NCBI GenBank assembly: GCA_021823905.1 | Contig: JAKALX010000237.1 | Location: 1 to 6,207 of the forward strand | Reading direction: 5' to 3' | DNA length: 6,207 nucleotides | Source of the DNA: Chloroflexota bacterium | GTDB lineage: Bacteria; Chloroflexota; Dehalococcoidia; Tepidiformales; Tepidiformaceae | Shown here: positions 1 to 5,945 of the stretch, piece after piece | Position numbering within the stretch: position 1 is the stretch's first letter | How the letters are laid out: every line of letters starts with the position of its first letter | Notes under the pieces: generated by a model | What the model was told of the DNA's origin: nothing | What the model saw: only the letters and a program-made list of their open reading frames with translations | Databases searched by the model: none | Made by a program: the position numbers and the translations under genes

Positions 1-1896
1 CATGCGCAAGATCTCGTCCTTCGGCAGGCCGGCGCCTGGCTTGCCCGCGTCGTACGGCGCTTTCTCTTCGGCCGCCATGCGCACGTGGTCGGTGATGTCG
101 CGAACCGCCTTGATGATGCTCGCCGGCTCCAGCCCGTGCTCGCGGTTGTACGCTTCCTGGATCTTCCGCCGCCGGTACGTCTCGTCGATGGCGGTCCGCA
201 TGCTCGCGGTCACCTGGTCGGCGTACATCACCACCCTGCCTTCCTGGTGGCGCGCCGCCCGCCCAATCGTCTGGATGAGCGACCGGTTCGAGCGCAGGTA
301 CCCTTCCTTGTCCGCATCCAGGATGCAGACCAGCGACACTTCAGGCAGGTCGAGCCCTTCGCGCAGGAGGTTGATCCCGACAACCACGTCGTACACGCCG
401 AGGCGCAGGTCACGCAGGATTTCGACGCGGTCCAGCGTCTCCACCTCCGCGTGGAGGTAGTGCGTCTTGATCCCCATCTCGACCAGATAGTCCGCCAGGT
501 CCTCGGCCATCTTCTTCGTCAGCGTTGTCACCAGCGCCCGCTGGCCCCGGTCGACGACGCGCCGGATCTCCGCCATCAGGTCGTCGACCTGGTTCTTCGT
601 CGGCCGCACTTCGATCTCCGGGTCGAGCAGGCCAGTCGGGCGGATCACCTGCTCGACCACCTGCGTGGACCGCTGGATCTCGTAATCGGCGGGCGTCGCG
701 CTCACGAAGATCGCCTGGTTGATGTGCCGGTCGAATTCCTCGAACGTCTGCGGCCGGTTGTCCAGCGCGCTCGGCAGGCGGAAGCCGAACTCGACCAGCG
801 TCTCCTTGCGCGCCCGGTCGCCGAAGAACTGCCCCTGCACCTGCGGCAGTGTCATGTGCGATTCGTCGACCACCAGGAGCCAGTCATCCGGGAAGTAGTC
901 GAGCAGACACCACGGCGTCGAGCCCGGCTCTCGCACCTGCAGATGGCGCGAGTAGTTCTCGACGCCCGGGCAGTAGCCCGTCTCTCGCAGCGACTCGATG
1001 TCGTAATGCGTTCGCTCCTCGAGCCGCGCCGCCTCCAGGATCTTCCCCTGGTTGCGGAAGATCTCCAACTGTTCGGCCAGCTCCGCTTCGATCCCCGCGA
1101 TCGCGCGCTCCATGCGGTCGGCCGTCGTCACGAAATGCTTCGCCGGGAAGATGTCGATCTCGTCGCGCTCCGCCATGATCTCGCCGGTGAGCGGGTCGAG
1201 CTCGACAATCCGCTCCACCTCGTCGCCGAAGAAATCGACTCGCACCGCCAGCTCGTCGTAGCTCGGAAGAATCGTGAGCGAATCGCCGCGCAGTCGGAAC
1301 TTGCCGCGGACCACGTTCATGTCATTTCGCTCGTACTGCATCGAGACCATCCGCCGGATCGCCTCGCCGCGCGCGAACGGCCTGTTCTTTTCGAAATGGA
1401 GGACGAACTCCTGGTACTGCTCCGGCTCGCCGAGGCCGTAGATGCAGCTCACGCTGGCCACGATGATCACGTCGCGCCGCGTGAACAGCGATCGCGTCGC
1501 GGCGTGCCGCAGCTTGTCGATCTCCTCGTTGATGTCCGCGTCCTTGGCGATGTACGTGTCGGACCGCGGGATGTAGGCCTCGGGCTGGTAGTAGTCGTAG
1601 TAGGAGACGAAGTACTCGACCGCGTTTTCCGGGAAGAACTCCTTCAACTCCGAGCAGAGCTGCGCCGCCAGCGTCTTGTTGTGCGCGAGGACCAGCGTCG
1701 GCCGCCCCGTCTGGGCGATGACGTTCGCGATCGTGGAGGTCTTGCCCGAGCCCGTGACGCCGAGCAGCGTCTGGTACCGGTCGCCTCTGTTCACGCCCTC
1801 GACCAGCTTCTCGATCGCCTCGGGCTGATCCCCGGTGGGCTGGTAATCGGCCTGGAGCTTGAACGGCGCGGACTCGCGGGTCGAGAGGAGCGGCAT
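1..1896 (-). CDS. uvrB: Excinuclease ABC subunit UvrB, C-terminus cut by window edge
   Basis: UvrB is the damage-verifying helicase-like subunit of UvrABC nucleotide-excision repair. It receives DNA from UvrA and recruits UvrC for incision in the cytoplasm. I read 632 codons without a stop, from the ATG at 1896 to position 1. Visible motifs: Walker A GVTGSGKT at residues 46-53; the DNA-clamping beta-hairpin tyrosines in SYYDYYQPEAY (Y99, Y100, Y102, Y103); the Walker B/DEAD-like DESH at 344-347; and helicase motif VI QTIGRAAR at 542-549. Each sits about 7 residues later than in the 673-aa E. coli protein, so the missing part is the C-terminal UVR domain that contacts UvrC. The start is supported by the N-terminus MPLLSTRESAPFKL followed by the family motif PTGDQPEAI. 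There is no Shine-Dalgarno; a -10-like box lies 6 nt upstream. A LexA-type operator upstream suggests SOS induction. Identity is essentially certain. Confidence 0.98.
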   Translation of the reverse strand, partial: MPLLSTRESAPFKLQADYQPTGDQPEAIEKLVEGVNRGDRYQTLLGVTGSGKTSTIANVIAQTGRPTLVLAHNKTLAAQLCSELKEFFPENAVEYFVSYYDYYQPEAYIPRSDTYIAKDADINEEIDKLRHAATRSLFTRRDVIIVASVSCIYGLGEPEQYQEFVLHFEKNRPFARGEAIRRMVSMQYERNDMNVVRGKFRLRGDSLTILPSYDELAVRVDFFGDEVERIVELDPLTGEIMAERDEIDIFPAKHFVTTADRMERAIAGIEAELAEQLEIFRNQGKILEAARLEERTHYDIESLRETGYCPGVENYSRHLQVREPGSTPWCLLDYFPDDWLLVVDESHMTLPQVQGQFFGDRARKETLVEFGFRLPSALDNRPQTFEEFDRHINQAIFVSATPADYEIQRSTQVVEQVIRPTGLLDPEIEVRPTKNQVDDLMAEIRRVVDRGQRALVTTLTKKMAEDLADYLVEMGIKTHYLHAEVETLDRVEILRDLRLGVYDVVVGINLLREGLDLPEVSLVCILDADKEGYLRSNRSLIQTIGRAARHQEGRVVMYADQVTASMRTAIDETYRRRKIQEAYNREHGLEPASIIKAVRDITDHVRMAAEEKAPYDAGKPGAGLPKDEILRM

Positions 1897-1902
1897 CCAA
1901 TC

Positions 1903-1908
1903 AGTGTA
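1903..1908 (-). promoter_or_regulatory. Putative -10 box of uvrB (leaderless)
   Basis: Reading the minus strand, TACACT is followed by exactly 6 nt (GATTGG) and then the uvrB ATG. TANNNT at this distance would place the transcription start at or next to the A of the ATG, giving a leaderless mRNA. No purine-rich Shine-Dalgarno is present. The -35 position at 17-nt spacing (1926-1931, TGTTCG) is a poor match to TTGACA and lies inside the LexA-type dyad. Confidence 0.6.
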
Positions 1909-1924
1909 GCAGCGAGCGAGTGCG

Positions 1925-1940
1925 GCGAACATCCGTTCGC
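1925..1940 (-). promoter_or_regulatory. LexA/DinR-type SOS box upstream of uvrB
   Basis: The minus strand reads GCGAACGGATGTTCGC, a perfect dyad with 6-bp arms and a 4-nt centre. It contains CGAAC-N4-GTTCG, the core of the SOS operator bound by LexA/DinR in Firmicutes and Actinobacteria. The central GGAT fits the RNRY of that consensus. It ends 17 nt before the TACACT -10 box, so a bound repressor would cover the -35 region. uvrB is a classical LexA-regulon gene, which makes an operator more likely than a chance hairpin. A rho-independent terminator is unlikely because no T-tract follows. Confidence 0.75.
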
Positions 1941-1981
1941 AGGGCGAGATCGCCGTAAGCGAGAGCCAGCCAGGGCGCGCG

Positions 1982-2407
1982 CTAGCAGGCCGCCGAGGGC
2001 GCCCTCCCGGCCTTGCGGTCGATGGCGTCACGGAGGGCGATGCCGCCGAAGAGGCCGGCTGTGACGGCGAGCCCCAGGGCGCTGCCGCCAGCAACCATGG
2101 CGACGGCGGGCACCGGGCAGGTGCCGGCGATCGCCCAGCCGCTGCCGAAAACGGCCGCGCCGAGGACGTTGCGGCGAGCGATGGGCTGGCGGACGACCTT
2201 CAGCTCGCCACCGAGCGGCGTTCGCCAGCGGCGGCGTTCGAGGATGACAAGGATCGGTGCGGCGACGGCGATCGCCGAGGCCATGAGGAGGAACACATCC
2301 GGCTCGCGAAGGCGAAGCATGTCGTGGATGACCTGGTAGTCGCTCAGGCGGGCGGCGGCGACGAGGAAGCCGAAGGCGGCGCCGACGAGCAGCGCGGCCC
2401 GGTTCAC
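1982..2407 (-). CDS. DUF6691-like half of a split YeeE/YedE sulfur transporter
   Basis: A 141-aa integral membrane protein with about four hydrophobic segments (near residues 5-20, 38-56, 80-96 and 103-125). It resembles the DUF6691 family (PmpB-like), the partner of short YeeE/YedE proteins in split transporters for sulfur compounds such as thiosulfate or sulfane sulfur. The key segment is FGSGWAIAGTCPVPA (88-101), with the conserved Cys at 97. Many relatives, as I recall them, have CPGPA, so CPVPA looks slightly variant. The start is a GTG at 2407 whose last two bases share the upstream gene's TGA (GTGA, 4-nt overlap), which implies translational coupling. The same frame stays open further upstream, but that stretch is arginine-rich and antifamilial, and it overlaps the real yeeE reading frame. 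The protein ends in a Cys (C141). Substrate and exact transport role are inferred from the family. Confidence 0.85.
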   Translation of the reverse strand: MNRAALLVGAAFGFLVAAARLSDYQVIHDMLRLREPDVFLLMASAIAVAAPILVILERRRWRTPLGGELKVVRQPIARRNVLGAAVFGSGWAIAGTCPVPAVAMVAGGSALGLAVTAGLFGGIALRDAIDRKAGRAPSAAC

Positions 2408-2874
2408 AGCGAGCCTCCGGTGGCGAAGTGCAAGACCGCCGTGACCGCGACCGCCGTCGCCATGAACGTGCCCGTGGCGGCGAGGCTGGCCGGCGAGAGC
2501 GACGAGCAACCGCGCAGCCCGTGGCCCGAGGTGCAACCGCCGGACCAGCGGGCGCCGAAACCCATCACGAAGCCGGCGCCGACGAGGATCGGGACGAGCA
2601 AACCAAGGGGCACGTCGGCGCCGAGCTTGCCGTAGTCGAGGTTGGGTGAGAAGCCGCCGCGCAGGATCGAGGCGACCAGGGCGCCGCCGATGAACCCGGC
2701 GAAGAGCCACACACGCCAGGATTCGAACGGCCGGCGGCGGACGAAGGAGATGGTCTCGGAATAGGCCGTGGTGGCGCCGAGCGGTTTGTTCGCCAGCGCG
2801 TAGAGGGCGACGACGCAGAGGCCCATCAGCGGCCCGGCGATGTACCAGGCGAGGCGGTCGGGAAGGATGTCCAT
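2404..2874 (-). CDS. YeeE/YedE-family (PmpA-like) sulfur-compound transporter half
   Basis: A 156-aa inner-membrane protein with about four hydrophobic segments (near 10-28, 55-72, 87-107 and 128-150). The family hallmark GARWSGGCTSGHGLRG spans 107-122, with C114 and H118, and another Cys follows at 123. In E. coli TsuA/YeeE, a double-length protein, conserved cysteines in such motifs pass thiosulfate across the membrane. Here the transporter is split into two genes, this one being the first half and the overlapping DUF6691-like gene the second. The ATG at 2874 has a good Shine-Dalgarno (GAGAGGA, 7 nt spacing), unlike the other transcription-unit-first genes here. No ArsR repressor, persulfide dioxygenase or rhodanese, the usual companions of such pairs, lies in the window. 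Family assignment is strong; the actual substrate is unknown. Confidence 0.9.
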   Translation of the reverse strand: MDILPDRLAWYIAGPLMGLCVVALYALANKPLGATTAYSETISFVRRRPFESWRVWLFAGFIGGALVASILRGGFSPNLDYGKLGADVPLGLLVPILVGAGFVMGFGARWSGGCTSGHGLRGCSSLSPASLAATGTFMATAVAVTAVLHFATGGSL

Positions 2875-2881
2875 GAGCGAG

Positions 2882-2888
2882 TCCTCTC
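2882..2888 (-). promoter_or_regulatory. Ribosome binding site of the yeeE-like gene
   Basis: On the minus strand GAGAGGA precedes the ATG at 2874 by 7 nt. It is the clearest Shine-Dalgarno in the window and fixes this start. Just upstream (2890-2901) is a perfect 12-bp palindrome GGGCAGCTGCCC within the predicted leader, of unknown significance. Confidence 0.7.
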
Positions 2889-2913
2889 GGGGCAGCTGCC
2901 CGCGTGTGTGTAC

Positions 2914-2942
2914 ATTATCTAGTTGATTGACTCACTCAACAA
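2914..2942 (-). promoter_or_regulatory. Putative sigma70-type promoter of the yeeE-DUF6691 operon
   Basis: On the minus strand TTGTTG (2942-2937) and GATAAT (2919-2914) are separated by 17 nt. The -10 matches TATAAT at five of six positions; the -35 is weak. The predicted start near 2907 gives a leader of about 33 nt that contains the Shine-Dalgarno. The region is strikingly AT-rich for this genome. Confidence 0.5.
2922..2940. promoter_or_regulatory. 19-bp near-perfect palindrome, candidate repressor operator
   Basis: GTTGATTGACTCACTCAAC has 9-bp arms around a central C, with a single mismatched pair (2927/2935). It fills the space between the putative -35 and -10 of the yeeE operon, where a bound dimer would block RNA polymerase. 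It also lies about 36 bp upstream of the -10-like box of the divergent gene at 2988, so it could influence both directions. The cognate regulator is not in this window. Split YeeE operons elsewhere are often under ArsR-family sulfur-responsive repressors, but assigning this site to that family is inference. Confidence 0.55.
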
Positions 2943-2975
2943 TAGGGCCAGTGCCAGCCCGCGTGCGCGTGCTGC

Positions 2976-2981
2976 TAGACT
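2976..2981 (+). promoter_or_regulatory. Putative -10 box of the 174-aa protein gene (leaderless)
   Basis: TAGACT is followed by exactly 6 nt (TCCCGC) and then the ATG at 2988. There is no Shine-Dalgarno. No good -35 is visible; GTGCCA at 2951-2956 is a partial match at a long 19-nt spacing. The box is supported mainly by having the same placement as those before uvrB and the EamA gene. Confidence 0.45.
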
Positions 2982-2987
2982 TCCCGC

Positions 2988-3512
2988 ATGCCGACCGCGA
3001 CCGGGCTGCTGAAGGCCGTGGAGTTCGTCCACTTTTGCGAGGACCTGGCGATGGCGACGCTCGGGCCGACGTTCCCGCGGCCGGAGCGCAAGGCGATGTG
3101 GACGATCCTGCAGCTGCACTACGGCAACCCTGACGCGCACTTCGAGCTGCAGCCGCAGGTCTCGCACGGGCGGGTCGAATTGGGGCTGCACTTCGAGGGG
3201 CCGGTCGAACAGAACGATCTCTTCGCCATGGCCCTCGCGGAGCGCGCCTCTGAGCTGATGGCTGAGCTCGGGCCGGGCTGGGAACTCGAAGAGTGGACCT
3301 CAACCTGGCGGCGCCTGCACCGCGTGTACCCGATCGAGCGGCTGGACGTCGCGCTCGGACGGGAGGTCGCAGCCGAGCTTGCGAAGGCGCTGCGAGTGCT
3401 TCAGCCATTCGCGGCTGCCTGCGCGGAGAACTATGTCCCTCGAACGCCGGCGCCGGGCCCCAGTCGCGAGAGCCGCGAGCGGCACTGGCGACGTGCAAAG
3501 CGGTCCGGTTAG
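2988..3512 (+). CDS. Uncharacterised 174-aa soluble protein
   Basis: I do not recognise this family. The protein has no signal peptide or membrane segment and looks cytoplasmic. Apparent layout: an N-terminal helix (about 5-25); a second amphipathic stretch (32-43); two beta-like segments (about 51-56 and 61-70, FELQP and RVELGLHFEG); a long helix (76-95); a tryptophan-rich segment with W98, W103 and W107; another helix (about 125-147); and a basic, proline-containing tail (152-174) that may be disordered. The reading frame is preferred over overlapping frames because its composition is protein-like and the antisense frames are arginine/proline-rich. The start at 2988 is the first in-frame ATG and has a -10-like box 6 nt upstream. 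It is followed after 26 nt by the MOSC gene, so it is probably the first gene of that operon. It is transcribed divergently from the YeeE operon. Confidence 0.75.
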   Translation: MPTATGLLKAVEFVHFCEDLAMATLGPTFPRPERKAMWTILQLHYGNPDAHFELQPQVSHGRVELGLHFEGPVEQNDLFAMALAERASELMAELGPGWELEEWTSTWRRLHRVYPIERLDVALGREVAAELAKALRVLQPFAAACAENYVPRTPAPGPSRESRERHWRRAKRSG

Positions 3513-3526
3513 CCGGGCCGGGTACC

Positions 3527-3533
3527 GGGAGAG
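3527..3533 (+). promoter_or_regulatory. Ribosome binding site of the MOSC gene
   Basis: GGGAGAG ends 5 nt before the ATG at 3539. It supports this start over in-frame codons further upstream, which would overlap the preceding gene by over 200 nt. Confidence 0.55.
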
Positions 3534-3538
3534 TTGCG

Positions 3539-4081
3539 ATGACAGCAGTTGTGGCGGCCGTGAGCCGGAGCGCGACACACACGTTCAGCAAAGCGAACGC
3601 GGAGGCGATCGAGCTCGTCGCCGGCCTCGGCGTCGCGGGCGACGCCCACCAGGGCGAGACGGTGAAGCATCGCTCGCGGGTGGCGCGCGACCCGAATCAG
3701 CTGAACCTGCGCCAGGTGCACCTCATCCACGCGGAACTGTTCGAGGAGTTGGGTAGCGCGGGGTTCGACATCCTCGCCGGGCAGATGGGTGAGAACGTCA
3801 CGACGCGTGGGATTGACCTTCTCGGCCTTCCCACGGGAACCCGGCTGCGGCTGGGCGGCACGGCCGTGGTCGAGGTCACGGGCCTGCGAAACCCGTGTGC
3901 GCAGCTCGACGGGCTCCGGCCCGGACTGATGGCGGCGACGCTCGGACGGGACGCTGACGGCAACCTCGTGCGCAAGGCGGGAATCATGGCGATCGTCGTC
4001 ACTGGTGGGATCGTGCGAGCCGGAGACAACATCACCATCGATCTGCCGCCGGAGCCACGGCGCCCGCTGGCGCCTGTATGA
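3539..4081 (+). CDS. MOSC domain-containing protein (single-domain, YiiM/YuaD-like class)
   Basis: A 180-aa protein covering one MOSC (molybdenum cofactor sulfurase C-terminal) domain. Recognisable motifs: the early GVAGDAHQG (31-39); MGENVTTRGIDLLGLPTGTRL (83-103), the typical MOSC core; and VTGLRNPC (113-120), whose Cys120 is the conserved cysteine that in related enzymes binds molybdopterin or carries sulfur. Family roles include sulfur transfer and Mo-cofactor-dependent reduction of N-hydroxylated compounds (mARC, YcbX, YiiM); which applies here cannot be told. The frame is open upstream to 3293, but family homology begins after the ATG at 3539, which has a GGGAGAG ribosome site. Its stop overlaps the amidase start by 4 nt (ATGA), so the two are translationally coupled. 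Confidence 0.92.
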   Translation: MTAVVAAVSRSATHTFSKANAEAIELVAGLGVAGDAHQGETVKHRSRVARDPNQLNLRQVHLIHAELFEELGSAGFDILAGQMGENVTTRGIDLLGLPTGTRLRLGGTAVVEVTGLRNPCAQLDGLRPGLMAATLGRDADGNLVRKAGIMAIVVTGGIVRAGDNITIDLPPEPRRPLAPV

Positions 4082-5499
4082 ACACCGGAGAGGGACAGGA
4101 CGCGACAGGAGCGGCGATCGACGGCGAGGCAATCTGCCTCCTGCCGGCGGTGGAGCTGGCGCGGCTCGTTCGGACGAAGGAGATCTCAGCCCGGGAGCTG
4201 ACCGGGGCCCACCTGCGCCAGATCGAGCGCTGGAACCCACGGGTAAATGCGATCGTCACGCTGACGGCGGAGCAGGCGATGCAGGCGGCTTCCGACGCTG
4301 ATGAACGCCTGGCGCGTGGCGAGCCGATTGGGCCGCTGCATGGGCTGCCGGTCGTGCACAAAGACCTGTTCGCGACGAAGGGCGTGCGGACAACGAAAGG
4401 GTCGCCGATCTTCGCGGACTGGATGCCGGACTATGACGATCTGCCCGTGGCGCGCATGCACGCGGCCGGCGCGATCATGCTGGGGAAGTCGAACACGCCT
4501 GAGTTCGGCGCGGGCTCGCAGACGTTCAACGCAGTTTTCGGCGCGACACGGAACCCGTACGACTTCGCGAAGACCTGCGGCGGCAGCTCCGGGGGCTCGG
4601 CGGTGGCGCTGGCGACCGGGATGGCGGCGCTTGCCGACGGGAGCGACGTCGGCGGCTCGCTGCGCAACCCCGCGAGCTTCTGCAACGTCGTCGGTCTGCG
4701 GCCGTCGGCCGGGCGGGTACCGGGGAAACCGGGCTGGCCGAGGTTCGACGTCTACGGACCAATGGGGCGAATGGTCGACGACGTGGCGCTGCTGCTCAGC
4801 GTGATGGCGGGTCCGGACCCGGTTTCGCCATTGTCGATTGACGAGCCGGGCGACGGATTTCGCGAAGTGGCCGCGCTCGACCCGCGCAGTGTGCGCGTGG
4901 CCTGGAGCCGCGACCTTGGCGGGTTGCCGGTGGAGCGGCGGGTGACGGCAGTGCTCGAGCGACAGCGAGACCTGCTGATTTCCCTGGGGTGCGAAGTCGA
5001 CGAAACAGAGCCGGACCTTTCCGACGCGGGCGAGATCTTCCACGTGTTGCGGGCGCTGATGTTCGAGACGGATCTCGGACCTCTTTACGACGAGCACGCG
5101 GACCAGATGAAAGACACTGTGCGCTGGAACATCGAGGAGGGCCGCCGGCTGACGGGTTCTCGGATCGCCTGGGCCGAGCGCGCGCGGACGGCGCTTCAGG
5201 AGCGCGTGCGCCAGTTCTTCGAGCGGTACGATTTCCTTATTTGCCCGGTGGCGCAGGTGCTGCCGTTCAGCGTCGACATCCCGTATCCGACGGAGATCGA
5301 CGGCCGCCCGATGACCAACTACATCGAGTGGATGAGGTCGTGCACGGACATTTCGGTAACCGGACACCCGGCGCTCTCGCTGCCCGCGGGCTTCAGCGGG
5401 GAGGGACTGCCCGTCGGGATGCAGATCGTCGGGCGTTGGCGCGGCGAGCGAGCGCTGTTGGCGTTCGCGAAGGCAATCGAGGGGACTCGACGGCCCTGA
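4078..5499 (+). CDS. Amidase-signature family hydrolase
   Basis: A 473-aa cytoplasmic hydrolase of the amidase-signature superfamily, which cleaves C-N bonds with a Ser-cisSer-Lys triad. The triad is intact: Lys95 in LPVVHKDLF, cis-Ser170 in the glycine/serine-rich GGSSGGS (168-174), and nucleophile Ser194 in DVGGSLRNPA (190-199). The spacing between the two serines (24) equals that of FAAH. It is unlikely to be GatA: the nucleophile region reads SDVGGSLRNPASFCNVVGLRPS rather than the GatA-like DTGGSIRQPA form, and there is no GatB or GatC nearby. The substrate is unknown. The start overlaps the MOSC stop (ATGA) and gives roughly 20 residues before family homology begins; a slightly later start (e.g. 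the GTG near 4149) is possible. Last gene of the probable three-gene plus-strand operon. Confidence 0.93.
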   Translation: MNTGEGQDATGAAIDGEAICLLPAVELARLVRTKEISARELTGAHLRQIERWNPRVNAIVTLTAEQAMQAASDADERLARGEPIGPLHGLPVVHKDLFATKGVRTTKGSPIFADWMPDYDDLPVARMHAAGAIMLGKSNTPEFGAGSQTFNAVFGATRNPYDFAKTCGGSSGGSAVALATGMAALADGSDVGGSLRNPASFCNVVGLRPSAGRVPGKPGWPRFDVYGPMGRMVDDVALLLSVMAGPDPVSPLSIDEPGDGFREVAALDPRSVRVAWSRDLGGLPVERRVTAVLERQRDLLISLGCEVDETEPDLSDAGEIFHVLRALMFETDLGPLYDEHADQMKDTVRWNIEEGRRLTGSRIAWAERARTALQERVRQFFERYDFLICPVAQVLPFSVDIPYPTEIDGRPMTNYIEWMRSCTDISVTGHPALSLPAGFSGEGLPVGMQIVGRWRGERALLAFAKAIEGTRRP

Positions 5500-5542
5500 T
5501 CGGCACCGCCCGGCGTGTCGCTCGCGCTCCACGTACTGCGTC

Positions 5543-5571
5543 TTTACATTCGCCGGATGAGCGCGAATACT
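5543..5571 (+). promoter_or_regulatory. Sigma70-type promoter of the small membrane protein gene
   Basis: TTTACA (5543-5548, five of six to TTGACA) is followed after exactly 17 nt by AATACT (5566-5571, four of six to TATAAT). The -10 ends 7 nt before the ATG at 5579, so the transcript would start at or next to the start codon. There is no Shine-Dalgarno. This is the best two-part promoter in the window. It also shows that the downstream gene is not simply a distal member of the amidase operon. Confidence 0.6.
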
Positions 5572-5578
5572 CGCGAGC

Positions 5579-5785
5579 ATGTGGAAGTTCCTGCACCGGC
5601 AGTTCACGTACTTCAGCTGGGGATTCGCGCTCGCGATGGCGGCGTGCATCGCCTACGCCGTTGGCGTCTCCGACCTGTTGAAATACCTGGTTATCTCGGC
5701 GGTCGTGGGCGTCGTGGTTTCCATCGGGTTGTTCATGCTCGAGCGGCGATTCCCGGAACAGACGAGCACGGCGCCAGACGAATAA
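5579..5785 (+). CDS. Small two-helix membrane protein, 68 aa
   Basis: Not recognised as a named family. The protein begins MWKFLHRQFTYFSWG, then has two hydrophobic segments (about 13-29 and 33-56) joined by a short GVSD turn, then a charged tail (ERRFPEQ...DE). This predicts a helical hairpin in the cytoplasmic membrane with both ends probably on the cytoplasmic side (K3, H6 and R7 before the first helix, ERR after the second). It ends with TAA at 5783. A good promoter placed for leaderless transcription supports this start over overlapping longer frames, which read as low-complexity arginine-rich sequence. It lies 79 nt after the amidase stop and 160 nt before the EamA gene, so it is probably monocistronic. 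Confidence 0.75.
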   Translation: MWKFLHRQFTYFSWGFALAMAACIAYAVGVSDLLKYLVISAVVGVVVSIGLFMLERRFPEQTSTAPDE

Positions 5786-5811
5786 AGCCGAGGCCCGCGC
5801 GGTAGCAAGGG

Positions 5812-5825
5812 CGTGGGCGCCCACG
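5812..5825. repeat. 14-bp perfect palindrome after the small membrane protein gene
   Basis: CGTGGGCGCCCACG is fully self-complementary and lies 26 nt after the TAA of the 68-aa gene. In RNA it could fold as a 5-bp GC stem with a GCGC loop, but no T-tract follows. A factor-dependent or weak terminator, or a protein site, is possible. The rest of the 5786-5945 gap shows nothing else I can name beyond the -10-like box at its right end. Confidence 0.3.
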
Positions 5826-5933
5826 GGCAGCGAAGGCCGGCGCGAAAAACTCACACGGCTTTCCGGGCCACGCGCTCCCTACGGGTCGCGCCTCGGATTT
5901 GGCGCGCGGCCGGATCGTGGGGCGGTGGTCGTA

Positions 5934-5939
5934 TAGGCT
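5934..5939 (+). promoter_or_regulatory. Putative -10 box of the EamA-family gene (leaderless)
   Basis: TAGGCT is followed by exactly 6 nt (GTGCGC) and the ATG at 5946, the same arrangement as at uvrB and the gene at 2988. An overlapping TATAGG begins 2 nt earlier. No convincing -35 is visible. Confidence 0.45.
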
Positions 5940-5945
5940 GTGCGC

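Noticed and set aside
1943..1954. Inverted repeat GGCGA-GA-TCGCC between the DUF6691-like gene and uvrB as a terminator
   Set aside because: The 2-nt loop is too small, the stem is short and no T-tract follows, so the upstream operon may read through into uvrB.
85..2064. Very long open frame (659 codons) on the plus strand opposite uvrB
   Set aside because: It is a mirror of the uvrB codons in GC-rich DNA: composition is Arg/Leu/Asp/His-rich with no recognisable domain, while the minus strand encodes an unmistakable UvrB.
2408..2710. N-terminal extension of the DUF6691-like gene to an ATG at 2710
   Set aside because: The extension reads arginine-rich out-of-family sequence across the clear YeeE reading frame. 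The GTG at 2407 gives a family-like start and a standard coupling overlap.
3293..3538. Upstream extension of the MOSC frame to 3293
   Set aside because: It would overlap the preceding gene by over 200 nt with low-complexity Ala/Arg sequence; the ATG at 3539 has a ribosome site and matches the family start.
3509..4240. Minus-strand 243-codon frame opposite the MOSC gene
   Set aside because: Arg/Pro/Ser-rich shadow without domain features; the plus strand encodes the MOSC motifs.
4186..5649. 487-codon open frame on the minus strand opposite the amidase
   Set aside because: Antisense shadow: arginine- and histidine-rich with no family features, and it overlaps a gene with an intact catalytic triad.
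5812..5825. Palindrome as a rho-independent terminator
   Set aside because: No T-run follows the stem and the loop is part of the palindrome; listed only as a repeat.
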